From Physella acuta (Eukaryota; Mollusca; Gastropoda; Physidae), in assembly GCF_028476545.1 (NCBI RefSeq), contig NW_026731670.1:1667501-1731500 (forward strand): a stretch of DNA of 64,000 bases. Reading direction: 5' to 3'. This document shows positions 22,588-33,840 of this stretch, in pieces. Position 1 is the stretch's first letter; every line of letters begins with the position of its first letter. The notes under the pieces were generated by a model. It was not told the DNA's origin, did no database searches, and saw only the letters and a program-made list of their open reading frames with translations. The position numbers and the translations under genes are program-made.

Positions 22588-23600
22588 TTTTACGAAGTAT
22601 AGAGAAGGTATTGTAATCGTGCACAAAAATAGCATGAAATTTTGACAGTTTTCACCGTTTTACTCCTCAGTCCTTCATCACATCCGGAGTATAGAGGACT
22701 TATTTGAATCAGGCAAAAATTATAAATACAAATATATAAACATTTTGGCGTTTTATGCGTTATCGAGTCGTAAAAACTGGACTTTGCAATTCTATCCGTA
22801 TGTCTGTGTGTCTGTGTGTCTGTCTGTGTGTAAACACGATAACTTGAGTACCGTTACAGCTAGGTTGATAAAATTTCATATATAAGAATTTTATCAAAAT
22901 CGTAGATCCTAATCAACTTTTGAGCGATTCCCGATTACCGGAAGTGGTACTTTTTCCACTTTAAATTTTTCAAAAGCGTATAAGTTGCGTACAGTTTTAG
23001 ATAGATGCATGAAATTTCACACGTAAGTAAAAGATCTAATTCTCTACCTTCCGTCAAATTTTGAATAATTTCCGTTGAACGGAAGTACTAATTTATGCTA
23101 TTTCCGATTTCTCAAAAAACGCATGTAAATTTATAAAGTACTAATAATATCCCGCACTTTTATACACATTTTATTAGGCGTTCACTTGGTGTGGAACGGA
23201 GTGGTTTAGCGGTAGAGAGCTGGACTGATAACCCGTTAGTCTCGAGTTCGAATCCGAGTTCAAGTCAGTAGACTGTCCCTGAGTCCACCGAACTCTGATG
23301 GGTACCTAACTCCTGTTAGGGAAAGTAAACGCGGCTGGGCATAGTGCTGACCACACTATCTCTTCATATACCGAGGTCACAGAAACAAGTGAACTCTACT
23401 TCACTTTCCCCATAGACCGTCAGGTTTGAAAGGGAAACTTTTCACTTGTGTGCAATTCTTTTTTTTACGAGATTCTATTCTATTATAAAAAGTTTAAGTA
23501 ATTAAAAATGGATAACAAATATTGTCTATGTCCTGAGTTACCATCCCTCGTAATTTTATATTAGAATATTCGAGAAAGTTTAGGGGAGATCACTCCCGGT
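22588..23600 (-). repeat. Family X element interrupted by a SINE
   Basis: On the minus strand this runs from GGGAGTGATCTCCCC (23600 side) to TATACTTCGTAAAA (22588 side). It keeps the internal pair of related blocks (CCGTTGAACGGAAGTACTAA and CCGATTACCGGAAGTGGTAC on the plus strand) and the TGTCTGTGTGTCTG tract. The SINE at 23194-23440 lies inside it with a target-site duplication, so X is older than the SINE insertion. Confidence 0.85.
23194..23440 (+). mobile_element. Full-length tRNA-derived SINE with 13-bp target-site duplication
   Basis: The flanks are TTCACTTGGTGTG (23181-23193) and TTCACTTGTGTG (23441-23452). Uninterrupted family X copies (48560 and 59475) show the empty site, fixing the SINE at 247 bp. 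The tRNA-like head has an A box (TGGTTTAGCGGTAGAG) and a B box (GAGTTCGAATCC), and the anticodon-like loop reads CTGATAA. The body contains GGGTACCTAACTCCTGTTAG, GGCTGGGCATAGTGCTGACC and the GAACTCTACTTCA tail found in other copies. There is no long poly-A; it ends GAAAGGGAAACTT. The LINE partner is unknown. Confidence 0.9.
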
Positions 23601-23839
23601 TTATTTATTCTGAGATGTAATTACGTCCTCAAATGTTATGGCGATGGTAACTTAGTATTGACTAAAACACAGAAACAGAACTGTTACGGGTTTTTACACT
23701 AAATTATAACAGCAGAAATATTTTTTCTTCATTTTTCAAATATTTGGATTAATTTTGACATAAATAGCAAACTTAGTTAAAACGTGATGTTGATAAGCAA
23801 GTGACCATACATTGCATACTATGTTATGTTATTATGGTA

Positions 23840-24145
23840 ATGTTGTAGGCAGAGGCGTGGCGAGGGTGGGGGGGAGGCGGGGGGTGCGGACCGCACCGGG
23901 TGACACTATTTAGGGGGGTGACACCAAGGCAAAAAAATTGTAAAATATATAGAGAAAAATTTGAGGGGGAGGGGTGCAAATCGAAAGTTCGAGGGGGGGA
24001 TGCAAATCGAAAGTTTGAGGGGAGGGGGGTGCAAATAAAAAAAAATTGAAAGTTTGTCCCCGGGAAGAGTCGCTACGCCTCTGAGGGGGGGGGGGGGGGC
24101 GACACGTTTAAGTGCCACACCGGGTGACACCCGACCTCGCTACGA
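23840..24145. repeat. G-rich repeat with short tandem units
   Basis: GAGGGGGGATGCAAATCGAA-type units recur three times, bounded by a GTCCCCGGG and a TCGCTACGCCTCTGA motif that also bound 39985-40245. Long G runs (up to about 15) occur. The proline-rich minus-strand frame is an artefact. Confidence 0.7.
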
Positions 24146-24203
24146 CAATTGTTGTAGGTGTTTCTTGGAATAAAAAATTAACAAACCGCAAAAATAAAGA
24201 GAC

Positions 24204-24227
24204 AAAAAAAAAAAAAAAAAAAAAAAA
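24204..24227. repeat. A24 homopolymer
   Basis: A 24-base poly-A run, possibly the tail of an unrecognised retrocopy. The sequence on its 5' side is not identifiable. Confidence 0.85.
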
Positions 24228-24456
24228 CAACACTTAGCTGATTTTATTTTAATGTGCTTTTTGTCTTTATAATACACTTGTAATGTGCATCTAAAGTGGC
24301 CATTTTTTTATTATGCCCTATTCTAATTTTAAAATGATTGAAATAGTGGATAATATTTCCCCGACGGCAGGGATGTCGAGATCATGTACTACGATCCGTT
24401 GTAATAAATATTCCGTAGTTAATTGTTGGAACTGGAGCAATTGTTACATAGTAAGA

Positions 24457-24535
24457 GATCAGCGTAGTCTAGTCGGTAAGCTCATGATTGCAAAACCGAA
24501 AGTCCGGAGTTCAAAACCCTCGGCAGATGAGTGTT
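24457..24535 (+). repeat. tRNA-like sequence with GCA-type anticodon loop
   Basis: GCGTAGTCTAGTCGGTAAGC (A-box-like), a GATTGCAAAAC anticodon arm (possible GCA) and GAGTTCAAAACCC (B-box-like) are correctly ordered. Acceptor-stem pairing is poor. It is most likely a SINE head or tRNA pseudogene and resembles none of the other tRNA-like heads here closely. Confidence 0.45.
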
Positions 24536-24539
24536 GATA

Positions 24540-25739
24540 GCTTGGTACAACTGTTGTTCGTCTAGGAATTATGGCACAGAAACACGGGCTTATGAAACTC
24601 AATACACTTCCATATTATAAAATGTATTAAAAACCTATGTTGTGTATTTACTTGCGGTACTTTAATTAGAAAGTAAGAGTATCTTTTAAACGTAATTACA
24701 CTTAAGCTTCAACGTATCCACACGCACACTAAGCATTTATAAAACCACCTTAACAAAATAATAATTGTACTCATACCGTTTTCAATCTAGCTAATAAAAT
24801 AACATTGCATTATTCATTTATATTTAATATAATCAAAATGAAAGAAACAATCTTCTCGATTAGTGTTGTCAATGCAATCATTTACTAGTCTATTTGATGT
24901 GTATATGTACATTAACTTTGTTTTAGTTAAATATATAATGCTTACAAGTTTTTTCTCTCTTATTTTTGTTACATAAATCAATATCAAAAGAATATAGCCT
25001 TATGTTTCAATTTAGGATTGTTAGTATATTAAAGTCCAAGTCAAGTTAATTTGTATGTACATGATTAGAGACGTAAGGCTTACAATTATTTCAATTGATG
25101 AAATTAAAGGTTTCTTCCTATTGAGTATATAGTAATTAAGTTCATAATTTTAATAAATGTAGTATCTCCTAAACAATATTATTTCTTAAAAACTCAAAGT
25201 ATGTTTTAAAATTTCTTCGCTAATCTTTAATTTTAAATAATAACTGTGCATTCACTTAGTTTATTTATTAGGTATCATCTCTTGTCGTCATAGTCCTGTT
25301 ATATTGTAACAAAATCTGAACCTTATAATAAACATCAAAGTATTTAGTTTATAAATAGCTAGTAACGCCTACGTTATTTGCTGTTCTATTCGATAACTTC
25401 TGATATTTGGTGAGAAGATAATTACTCCTGTATTTTCAGTTATTTTTACTAATCAATATTTTGTTTTCTTCGGCAGGTGTATATTAATTTCTTGTAGAAT
25501 ATAATTTTACAGCGTTATTTCTATCGTGGTTTCCGCGACTATATTTTGCCTTCGTTCCGCCCATATATTTCAAATACAGTAGGCCTACATGGTCTGATTA
25601 AAGTAAACGAAAAAAAAATGCATAAAGGTTTAAAATATTTAAAACAAATGGATTTTAAAATAATCAAATAACGCCAAACTATTCTTCATTTTGGTGTACT
25701 CAAAAAAACGTGTATTTTTTGTGGTTGTTTTTTTATATT
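24540..25739. other. Upstream of the GPCR; non-coding
   Basis: AT-rich, with no recognisable promoter, exon or repeat. Confidence 0.4.
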
Positions 25740-26748
25740 ATGGATGCTAACAGTAATCAAAGTTTTACAAACACCACTAGTTTTTATGGCTGTGACGTTT
25801 CGTAAGGTATTCTTGTCATTGGAGATTTAATTATAAATTGTTTTTTGACTCCCTGTTGTGCTGTATTTGGAATATTTGGAAATATCATCACAATAATAAT
25901 CTTGTCTCGCAACGGATTGAATGAATCAACAAACATTATTTTGACAGGGCTGGCAGTGTCTGACCTGTTTTACTCCATGACCTCGGTATGGAGCCAAATA
26001 CCCCCAATCGTTGCTCGCTTTAATATTGAATTGGTCCTTTTCATTGACGTTTATTATAGAGTTTCTTTGTACGGTTGGAGTCAATTTGCAGTATGCATTA
26101 GTATTCATATGGTGACAATAATAGCCATAGAAAGGATGATTGCTGTGTGTTTTCCATGTATTACTTCCACTGTTCTAAATCCATACAAAATTAAGTGCAT
26201 TATTGTAGCAATATATATATATATCGGATGGGATTATCTATATTCCTCGAGCGTGCATGTACTACATTAGCTTTACCTACTTTAGTATAACAAACAGTAC
26301 AGTACCATATCCAGCTGGAACCAATTTTGTTCTGAGTTATGGTTTTGTAATTTACAACCAATTTTTCATAGTTACTGTAGCAATAATTATTCCGACAATT
26401 ATTATATTATTATGCACCGTTATGATAATAATAAAACTTTCCATTTCTTACAAAACCATGAAAAACATATCTTCATTTAATGCCACATCTAAAAGAATCA
26501 AAGACATCAGATCTGTAAAAATAACCCTTATAGTTTGCCTGTTAGTTATAATTCTAGTCTTATTTCCAACTAACTTCTTTAATTATGCTTCTGGTAACAG
26601 CATTCTGTTCTCTGCAAACTGCGCTGCATTTTTACGATTTTTCGTGTTTTTGATCTACCAAATTAACGCTTCAATTAACTTTATTATTTACGTTATAATA
26701 AGCCCCAAGTTTGCAATTACATATAGAAAGTTGTTCGTGTGTACTTGA
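25740..26748 (+). pseudogene. Rhodopsin-like (class A) GPCR, single exon, molluscan chemoreceptor-like, interrupted
   Basis: Starting at ATG 25740, the first 21 codons form a short extracellular tail with two N-glycosylation sequons (NQS, NTT). An in-frame TAA at 25803-25805 follows, after which the same frame resumes with TM1 (GIFGNIITIIILSRNGL), TM2 (NIILTGLAVSDLFYSM) and TM3 ending in AIERMIAVCFP, the equivalent of the DRY motif. In TM4 an (AT)7 repeat (26211-26224) puts the sequence out of frame. The rest (IPRACMYYISF, TM5-TM6) continues in another frame to TM7 NFIIYVIISPKF, an NPxxY equivalent, and TGA at 26746-26748. Total length, about 335 codons, is normal for an intronless receptor. 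Closest in style to expanded gastropod chemosensory-type receptors (inference). Ligand unknown. The TM core is well preserved, so loss is probably recent. Confidence 0.85.
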
Positions 26749-26967
26749 ACAAAAGCTACTAAATGTAAATTAATGTATCAACATCGTTTTTGTCGTTTTT
26801 TACATTTTTAATCACAAGCATGTGAATACCTTCCAAAACGTAAATAATAGACACAACTTTAAAAAATGCATTATAAAAGTGTTGTCATAGAATAGGCTTG
26901 AAAAGCTGGGTACAATTGGTTTCAATTGTTTGTTTTTTACCAAAATTGTATTAATGAATCATAGTGT

Positions 26968-26986
26968 TATATATATATATATATAC

Positions 26987-27040
<54 letters not shown>
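26968..27040. repeat. (TA)n microsatellite
   Basis: About 36 TA units with one TACATATGTA interruption, 220 bp downstream of the GPCR. Confidence 0.95.
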
Positions 27041-27045
<5 letters not shown>

Positions 27046-27198
27046 TAGGCGTATGTGTGAGTTTTTATACAATTTTAATTTTTTTAACGTGTTAGTTACA
27101 TGGTTTGTTTAAGAATGATTTTTTTGTAAGTGGCTGATACAGGAATTTGCATTTATAGTTCAAATAAATAAGAAACCTCCTTTGGACATTTATAGACC

Positions 27199-27600
27199 AC
27201 GAGCCGACCCGCGGTGTATCATACGCCGCTATTTAGTTTTTGTTTTTTCTACTGTTCAGTAATTCATAATTTGTGAATTCGACAGTACCAATGCTGCCAC
27301 TGAAAATATTTGCTTTAAAACACTAACCCCCCCTCCCCCCCCCCCAGTGAATGCAGCCTTTTCTTAGTTACCTCCCCTAAGTATAAAATCGTTTAAAACT
27401 AAATTATCTGCCCGTAATAGCCGTCACCAAACCCTGCTCTATGATTGTAAAATGTAAACATTTAGCGTGAACCACAGCTCACCAGACCATGTGAGGGGGG
27501 GGGGGGGGGTGGGGGTGGTAGCGATAGAGAGGAAGAGAGGGGACTGCAGGGCGCGCTTGCAGCTTGTTTTCTAACGTCTCCCAGACGAGAAGTATATATA
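27199..27600 (-). mobile_element. Helitron-like non-autonomous element (family H), copy 1
   Basis: On the minus strand it matches 41550-41920 and 45009-45387. It has the terminal hairpin GCGGCGTATGATACACCGC followed by GGGTCGGCTCG at its 3' end (27199 side), an internal AATTCACAAATTATGAATTA motif, a G-rich run, and a 5' side rich in TATATA. Its 5' terminus is degraded. Confidence 0.75.
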
Positions 27601-27629
27601 TGTATATATATATAAATAGATAGATAGAT

Positions 27630-27972
27630 CAGTAATTCATAATTTGTGAATTCGACAGTATCAATGCTGCCTTGAAAATATTTGCTTTAAAACACTAACA
27701 CCCCCCCCCCCCCCCTCGTGATAGCAGTCTCCTCTTAGTTACCTCCTCTAAGTTTAAAGTCGTTTCAAACTAAATTATCTCCCCCTAATAGCCGTCACTA
27801 AACCCGGCCCTACGATTGTTTTGTAAACATTTCGCGTGAACCACAGCTGACCTGACCATATAAGGGGGAGGGGGTGGGGGTGGTAGCGATAGAGAGGAAG
27901 AGAGGGGACTGCAAGGCGCGCTTGCAGCTTGTTTTCTAACGTCTCTCAGAAGAGAATTATATATATATAGAT
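27630..27972 (-). mobile_element. Helitron-like family H, adjacent second copy
   Basis: This is a head-to-tail neighbour of 27199-27600, sharing CAGTAATTCATAATTTGTGA through AACGTCTCYCAGA and ending in AGAATTATATATATATAG. It lacks the 3' hairpin, so it may be a tandem duplication of part of copy 1 or an independent truncated insertion. Confidence 0.7.
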
Positions 27973-27974
27973 AT

Positions 27975-28255
27975 GATACAGAAGGTCAGATGAAATGGAG
28001 TTCTTGTTTATTGAAATCACCATTGAAGAATGGTTAGGTCAGCGTATGCCCAAGTGCTCTTATATGAGTCAGGTACCCATCAGAGCTGAGTAGACTCAAG
28101 GAAGGTGGGTCAGCATATGCCGAGACGCCTATAATTTCCAATATGTTTGTCTGGTATCCATCACAGCTGCAGACTCAAGGTGGTCATGCAGACTTAAGTC
28201 CTGACTGAGATCCAAAATTACGGGTTAGAATTTCAGCGCTCTGCCATTTCCCCCC
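27975..28255 (-). mobile_element. Rearranged tRNA-derived SINE (minus strand)
   Basis: Complementary to the SINE at 23194: GATGAAATGGAGTTCTTGTT (tail), GTCAGCGTATGCCCAAG, AGGTACCCATCAGAGCTGAG and GACTCAAGG. The middle segment occurs twice (28040-28110 and 28112-28175), showing internal duplication. The tRNA head is worn near 28215-28250. Confidence 0.65.
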
Positions 28256-30240
28256 TCCTCTCGCGACCACACGGTACCATACTGTTTATAACACCATACA
28301 CAAATATATAACTGTTCATAAAAAAATCGTGCTCTTAATTATGTTGTCCAGTTTAATGTGTAACGTAAAGAGATCTTAAAATATCATGTAAAATAATGTG
28401 TCAGTACATTTTATTCATAAAGTATTTTAAGTTTTGTAAATGTATGAGGTTATTTTAATTATTTTATTTTGGATGTCGCATTCAATCAATTCGTCATTTG
28501 ACATTTAGCATTTTAGTCATGAAATTTTGCCCATCACTCTTGCCTACATGCCTTCACTTTTGACTTATGATTCTATTAGTTTCTATGTTTGTTTTTTTTT
28601 TTTTCAACTGCAAGGAAATCCATTGAAAAATGTCTGGTTTGTCTATCTAAAGAGATTACAAACATTGTTGAAAAAGTGAATAAGTAGATTATTAGCCGCA
28701 ACGACCAGTAACGCCTATTTATAATTAGGGCCTACATATAAGTTTATTCAATACAGGTTCCGTGTCTCATTTACCTAAAACCACACGAGTTCACATTAAT
28801 TTGATGGCTGAATTTACAGCAAGGAAGAATACAGTTAGCATAGGAGAGAAATAACCCACTTAAGCGATAACAAATCTCTACTTTATTTAGCTCTATTTAC
28901 CATATAACCGAAATCAATGTGCTCGAATTGTTTTTTATCTGATGATACAAATGCGAACGATCCTGAAAAGTTGTTTCACACAATACACATTACATTCATA
29001 AGGATTTTAAAAAAGACATACAAGTAGAATTATTTTATTTATTTTTTTGTAAACATCATTTTTCTATAAAGAACTATTAAAACAAAATTCTGAACTTCGG
29101 CTGTATCGATTGTTCCTTAACAAGTTAGACATTTGCTATATCATTGCTTATGTGAAAATAGTTTGAATGTGTAAACAACTACATGTATTAAATCCCGTTA
29201 TAATTTACACATTTAATATGAAGATAATAGGGAAAAGCAGATCACAACAAATAGAACAACAACAACATGAACATGACGTATCATTTAATAATGAAATTGG
29301 TGTACAGCACAAACTATAATGTTTCAAATGTGGTAAGCTATACTAATTCATCAAATAATTATGTAGAATGTATTCTATAGTAAATAGCCTACAAGTCAAG
29401 GTATCATATTTTTATTCATCCTTTTAGAAAATACTATTGTAATTTCTAATACAGGTAACAAATTAACAGAGAAAAGAGAATCGCCTACTTTTATTTTCAA
29501 TTATGGTAATTCTAGGCACGATTTTTCTGCGGCAATAAATAACGGTGTAATTGTTATGTTTTTAGAATGATGTACGGTATGCCTACACATTCTACTACAA
29601 CTGAGGCCCCCAAAAGGAGTTTAGTGTAGCTAGTCCAAACAACAAACTGGCTGTAGTGGCTACATTTTCTTTGCAGAAATTTAGGAATGACATAAAATTT
29701 TCTAGATTTTAGGTGTAAAACTCCTCTACTCAAATAGAGACAGACCTACTGAGCAAGTTATGAAAATGTCGCACTTGGTGGAAATGGGCAGTAAGCAAGA
29801 CAAGATAAACCATAGAGAGCTCGGAATCGGATGAAGAAATATTGATTATTGTAGTTTGTTGTAATTAATTTTTTTTAAATATCTAGTGAAAAAAGAGAGG
29901 GGAGGGGGTAGTATGTTGAGGGTGAGTGAAAGAGTAAAACATAACAAAGGGGAGTGCAATGGTTTATATATGTTAAATATGTTTATTAAAAAAATATTCA
30001 AAAGCTCAGACATAGCTTAATTTAGTTGGATGGAGGTAAACAATATACACATTTTTATAATTTATCTGAAAGTACAATCGTTTTATTTGCTGGACTGTAA
30101 TATATATTTCATGTTCATGTTTAGAAAAAAATCATGCTATTAAATTGTCTATCAAATTACTTTGAAATTGTCTATAAAATTACATCAAGATAAAAAAACA
30201 AATGGTAGCTGCAGTGAGGTTAATGTAATTAGTAATAAAA
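28256..30240. other. Non-coding, nothing recognised
   Basis: Nearly 2 kb of AT-rich sequence with no supported gene, RNA or repeat. A short GGGGAGGGGG run lies at 29898. Confidence 0.4.
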
Positions 30241-30270
30241 CGGATAGTATTAGTTACCTCACAAGTTAAA

Positions 30271-30330
30271 GACAGTTACAAGTACTATGGACGTTTCGAC
30301 CCAAGGTCTTCGTCAGCACACAACAGTGTG
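30271..30330 (-). ncRNA. Hammerhead ribozyme-like motif (type I) in the Penelope element
   Basis: On the minus strand the core reads CTGACGA, then a 4-bp stem II (GACC-TTG-GGTC), then CGAAAC. A very short stem III (AC paired with GU around a 7-base loop) and a GTA cleavage triplet can be drawn. Flanking bases form an imperfect stem I with several G-U pairs. Minimal type I hammerheads with short stem III are known from Penelope-like elements, where they process the element's RNA. The conserved core is seen directly; activity is inferred. Confidence 0.6.
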
Positions 30331-30507
30331 ATTACAGATTAGACAAATAAAGACAAAAAGTAACACATTTTTGACTTAGCTCGACAGTGAAAACACGTCT
30401 TGTCTGCTAGCCACGATATCCAAAAGAAAAGACGCGTGAGAAGGACGCTTGGACACCGTATAGGGGTAGGGTTGGGGGCGTGGTGTATGCGGGAGGGGGG
30501 GGGGTTG

Positions 30508-30867
30508 TTAAGTGAAGGATATCTGTTCATTCAAGCCATCGGGTGCCCGTGTACCAAATTTAAGTATTAGTCGCGTTTTAGTGCTAAGGCGATTTTTAAA
30601 ATTGTGGCAAAACCGAACGGCGGTTACACAAAAGTTCTTTTTTAAGTCATGCCCACTCTTGTTGAAGTGTTTGGCCACAGGAAGACCGTCTTCATTGTTG
30701 ATTGATCGCAGGTGTTGGCTAACCCTGTCAGACAATCTTTTCCCCGTTTGTCCGATATAAAAGATGTTGCAACGCCTGCACTGGATGACGTAAACTACGT
30801 TGCAGTGATTCAACCTGAAGGGTGAAATGACAGGTGTTGCATTTACGGGGACAAGGAGTGGTGCCAA
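30508..30867 (-). pseudogene. Penelope-like element: GIY-YIG endonuclease domain
   Basis: VVYVIQCRRCNIFYIGQTG gives the GIY-YIG core (here VYV and YIG), followed by KRLSDRVSQHL with the conserved arginine and a C-terminal segment around residues 60-119. The paired cysteines in IQCRRC are typical of Penelope endonucleases. The domain nicks target DNA to prime reverse transcription. It lies directly downstream of the RT region but in a different frame, so it is not joined to the RT in this copy. Confidence 0.85.
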
Positions 30868-32453
30868 AACCGGTGTTGGTAGTGGGTGGCAGGCGGCTGC
30901 GAACTAAAACGTCTCTAAGGTTGCGTTCCCTTCTATACACAACCAAAGGATTCTGTTGAAATAAATGGCCTAAATGGGGGTCTGACTTGAGGATAGAATA
31001 ATTTTTTATAATGATATTTTTAGCCAAAACTGAATGAGGATGGTAGGGTAAGATGAGTTTAGTTCTATCTGACTTTTGTTTTGGAAATTGTTGAAGGGAG
31101 GCTTGGTGGTCAACAGTTGTTATGCGGTGTAGTGCTGACTGGAGTATATGCTCCGGGTATGACCGGAGTCGGAAGAACTGTAGTAGCTCATGGGCCTTGA
31201 TCCAAAAGTCGTCATCATCTTGACAAATACGTCGCAGTCTTAATAATTGTGAGAATGGTATAGAATTTTTGCAGGCCGGGGGGTGTGACGAAGAGTAAAG
31301 CAGATATGAATGTGAATCGGTTGGTTTGTAATATACAGTCGTCCCAACGTTGGTTGTGTTAAGCGATATTGTCATATCCAGGAAGTTAACAGAACTCTCT
31401 GAAATTTCAGAGGTAAATTTAATGCTTGGGTGGTAGTTGTTGCAGAATGATATGAAATCTTGCAGTTCTTCTTCTGCCATCTCTGTGATACCTAACCCAT
31501 CATCAATGTACCGCCGATAAAAACCTGGAATTCTGCCAGTGTATTTTTCCTGGATTTGACCCTCCAGGTAACCCATGAAGAGACACGCATAACTAGGACC
31601 CATTTTAGTTCCCATAGCTACCCCACTTATTTGGTCAAAGAACTGACCATCAAACTCGAACGAGTTGAGGTTGAGAACTAACTCGGTTAATCTAAGTATG
31701 GTATTACTGTCAATAGAGGGATGGGGGTTCACATTAAAGAAGTGTTTAATAGCTAGTAGACCGTCTTTGTGGGGTATCGAGGTGTATAACGACACCACGT
31801 CTAATAAGAAAATTAATCTCGGTTTATTGCTAGTGAATTTTAAAAATTCTAAAGTTAAAATCGCATGGTTGGTATCTTTGAGGTACGATGGTAGTGCCTC
31901 AACTCTGGGTTTAAACACACTGTCCAGAAAGGATGATATAGTTTCAGTAGGACAGGCGCATGCTGATATAATGGGTCTACCTGGGCAACCAGATTTATGA
32001 ATTTTGGGTAGTAAATAGAATGAAGGTCTTCCCAATTTACTGTCGAAAATGCGTAGGCTAGATGCTGTTTTAGGGAGTTTCTTAGATGCTATTAATGTGT
32101 TTATAGTTTTGGTAACAATTGTGTTATTAATTAAGATCCCATCCTTAAGACGCGGTGAGTAGAACGTACTGTCAGAGTTGTTTATATGCCTCTTTTGTGT
32201 ACAGGTCTTTATCCCGTACAACGATAGCCCCGCCTTTGTCAGCCGGTTTAATTACAATGTCCGTGCGGGTCCTCAAACATGCGAGCGCACGCGATTCACC
32301 GGCTGTAAGGTTGGAGTGTTTTAATGGGGCCGGTTTGAAGTTATTTAGTTCGCACTCGGTATGGTGGATAAACAGATTGAGGTTTTTTGACTGACAAAAA
32401 AAAAATGTGGGTACCTTCACCATCAAATTTCCCGACCCATCTGCCCGACCCAC
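30868..32453 (-). pseudogene. Penelope-like element: reverse transcriptase
   Basis: In order on the minus strand: the N-terminal TRTDIVIKPADKGGAIVVRD block (present at 32172-32453), the GRPSFYLLPKIHK and GRPIISA motifs, motif A DVVSLYTSIP, motif B GVAMGTKMGPSYACLFMG and the catalytic motif C YRRYIDDGLG with its Asp-Asp pair, followed by the C-terminal region to GTTPCPRKCNTC. These are characteristic of Penelope RTs, which resemble telomerase RT. The catalytic residues are intact, but the frame is broken between the N-terminal block and the core, and again before the endonuclease. A recently active source copy elsewhere in the genome is likely (inference). Confidence 0.9.
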
Positions 32454-32590
32454 GTTTTTTGTCAGTCATCACAAGAATCTGCACAGCTCAAGGAAGCACA
32501 AAAGAAAAATTTATTTTCTACTTTGTAGTCCACAAGAAAAACGTGTTTTTTTTTAAAAGTTTTTTTAAAGTATTTTTTTTTTTTTATAAA
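32402..32590. repeat. Penelope-element leader with inverted repeat
   Basis: TGACAAAAAACGTGGGT and its imperfect inverse (with a longer A/T run) flank a 35-bp spacer, matching the heart of the palindrome at 4230-4300. Beyond it, TAGTCCACAAGAAAAACGTG and the following AT-rich tail match 4333-4385. The adjacent N-terminal RT frame reads through the inverted repeat. Confidence 0.75.
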
Positions 32591-32855
32591 TGTTTGTATT
32601 TATGCTTGTGTGTGAACATTTAAGAATATTTCATAATTAAACAATTGTGCTTGCATAATCGAAAATGTGTGCTGAAGTGCAATACTATTTGCAGGGGCTG
32701 AACTACCATACCAACAGACCCCAAATGCTAGTGGGGGGGGGGGGCTCCAGGCTTTCTAGGGGAATCAAAATTGAAAAAAAAATGTAAAAAAATTTTTTTT
32801 GCTCCTTGACAGACTAGTGGTTTTGATAATTAATTTAAAATGTAATGAGACAGTA

Positions 32856-33053
<198 letters not shown>

Positions 33054-33054
33054 T

Positions 33055-33840
33055 TGTGTTACCGCCCTTTTAAATAATTTTTTGTTTCTGTTTCTATAAA
33101 CACCTACTTTAAATGTTTGTTTACATTATATTTTATGAATTTCTTGATATCATACATTTTATTCTAGATTAATCAATAAATAATATTTATACATATTTAT
33201 GTTTTCAAACAACATTAAATGTTTCATTTTTTTAAATAACACTTCTTGTGTGTTATACATTTACTTTGACTTACACTGCTAACCTACGAAGTCGTAGAAG
33301 TCTGGAGGCATAATTTTGATACTTAAAGAATCAATATAGAAATGTAAATCCCTTCAAACAGCAACATATGCCACACATGTAAGAATGTAAGAATAGAAAC
33401 CCTCGAAAGCTTTTAATATGCCAATATAAATACTTAATTTAAACATCAAGATGATAAGTAAAAAGCATATATTACACCAGTATAAAAACAAACTTTAAAC
33501 ATTCAAATAATAATAATATAAATAAAAACTGAATAATGAAACCAAGTAAGTAAAACCCGATTGTTCTAAACTAATTATCGATGACCTTGTGTGTGAAAAC
33601 ACTTATCAAAACGTCCGAAATAATTTATTTTTCTGGCAGCGCAGATTCTGTTGAAATAAAAGTAATTAGAAAATTAATCAATTAAAAAAAAAAACAATAA
33701 TGCTTCTAACTTTATTTGTTTTAGCAAATGGATGTAGTTTACGCTCTGTCTCAACAATTATTTACTTTTACAATTAAATAATATTTGTTTTTAAAAAGTA
33801 ACACCACACTTATTCATAGATGATCGTGTAAAAAAAATAA
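33055..33840 (+). repeat. Dispersed repeat 3, copy A (partners 50790-51955 and 52230-52520)
   Basis: Shared words in order include TGTGTTRCC, TATAAACACCTA, ATATGCCACAC, ACCCTCGAAAG, AAAACCCGATTGT, TTGTGTGTRAAAACACT and AGATGRTCGTGTAA. The copies are diverged and non-coding. Copy A is adjacent to the (TA)n tract and copy B contains one. Confidence 0.7.

Larger units (their letters stand above)
30250..32590 (-). mobile_element. Penelope-like retroelement (EN+ type)
   Basis: The element is read on the minus strand. From its 5' side come a palindromic leader (32402-32590), the reverse transcriptase region, a C-terminal GIY-YIG endonuclease, and a 3' region with a hammerhead-like motif (30271-30330). 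RT followed by GIY-YIG identifies an endonuclease-bearing Penelope-like element rather than a LINE or LTR element. The coding region is split over three reading frames, about two breaks, so this copy is probably inactive. Exact ends are uncertain: a GTGAGGTTAA/TTACCTCAC inverted pair lies near 30215-30265. Related leader sequence occurs at 4066-4387 and 45690-45770. Confidence 0.9.
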
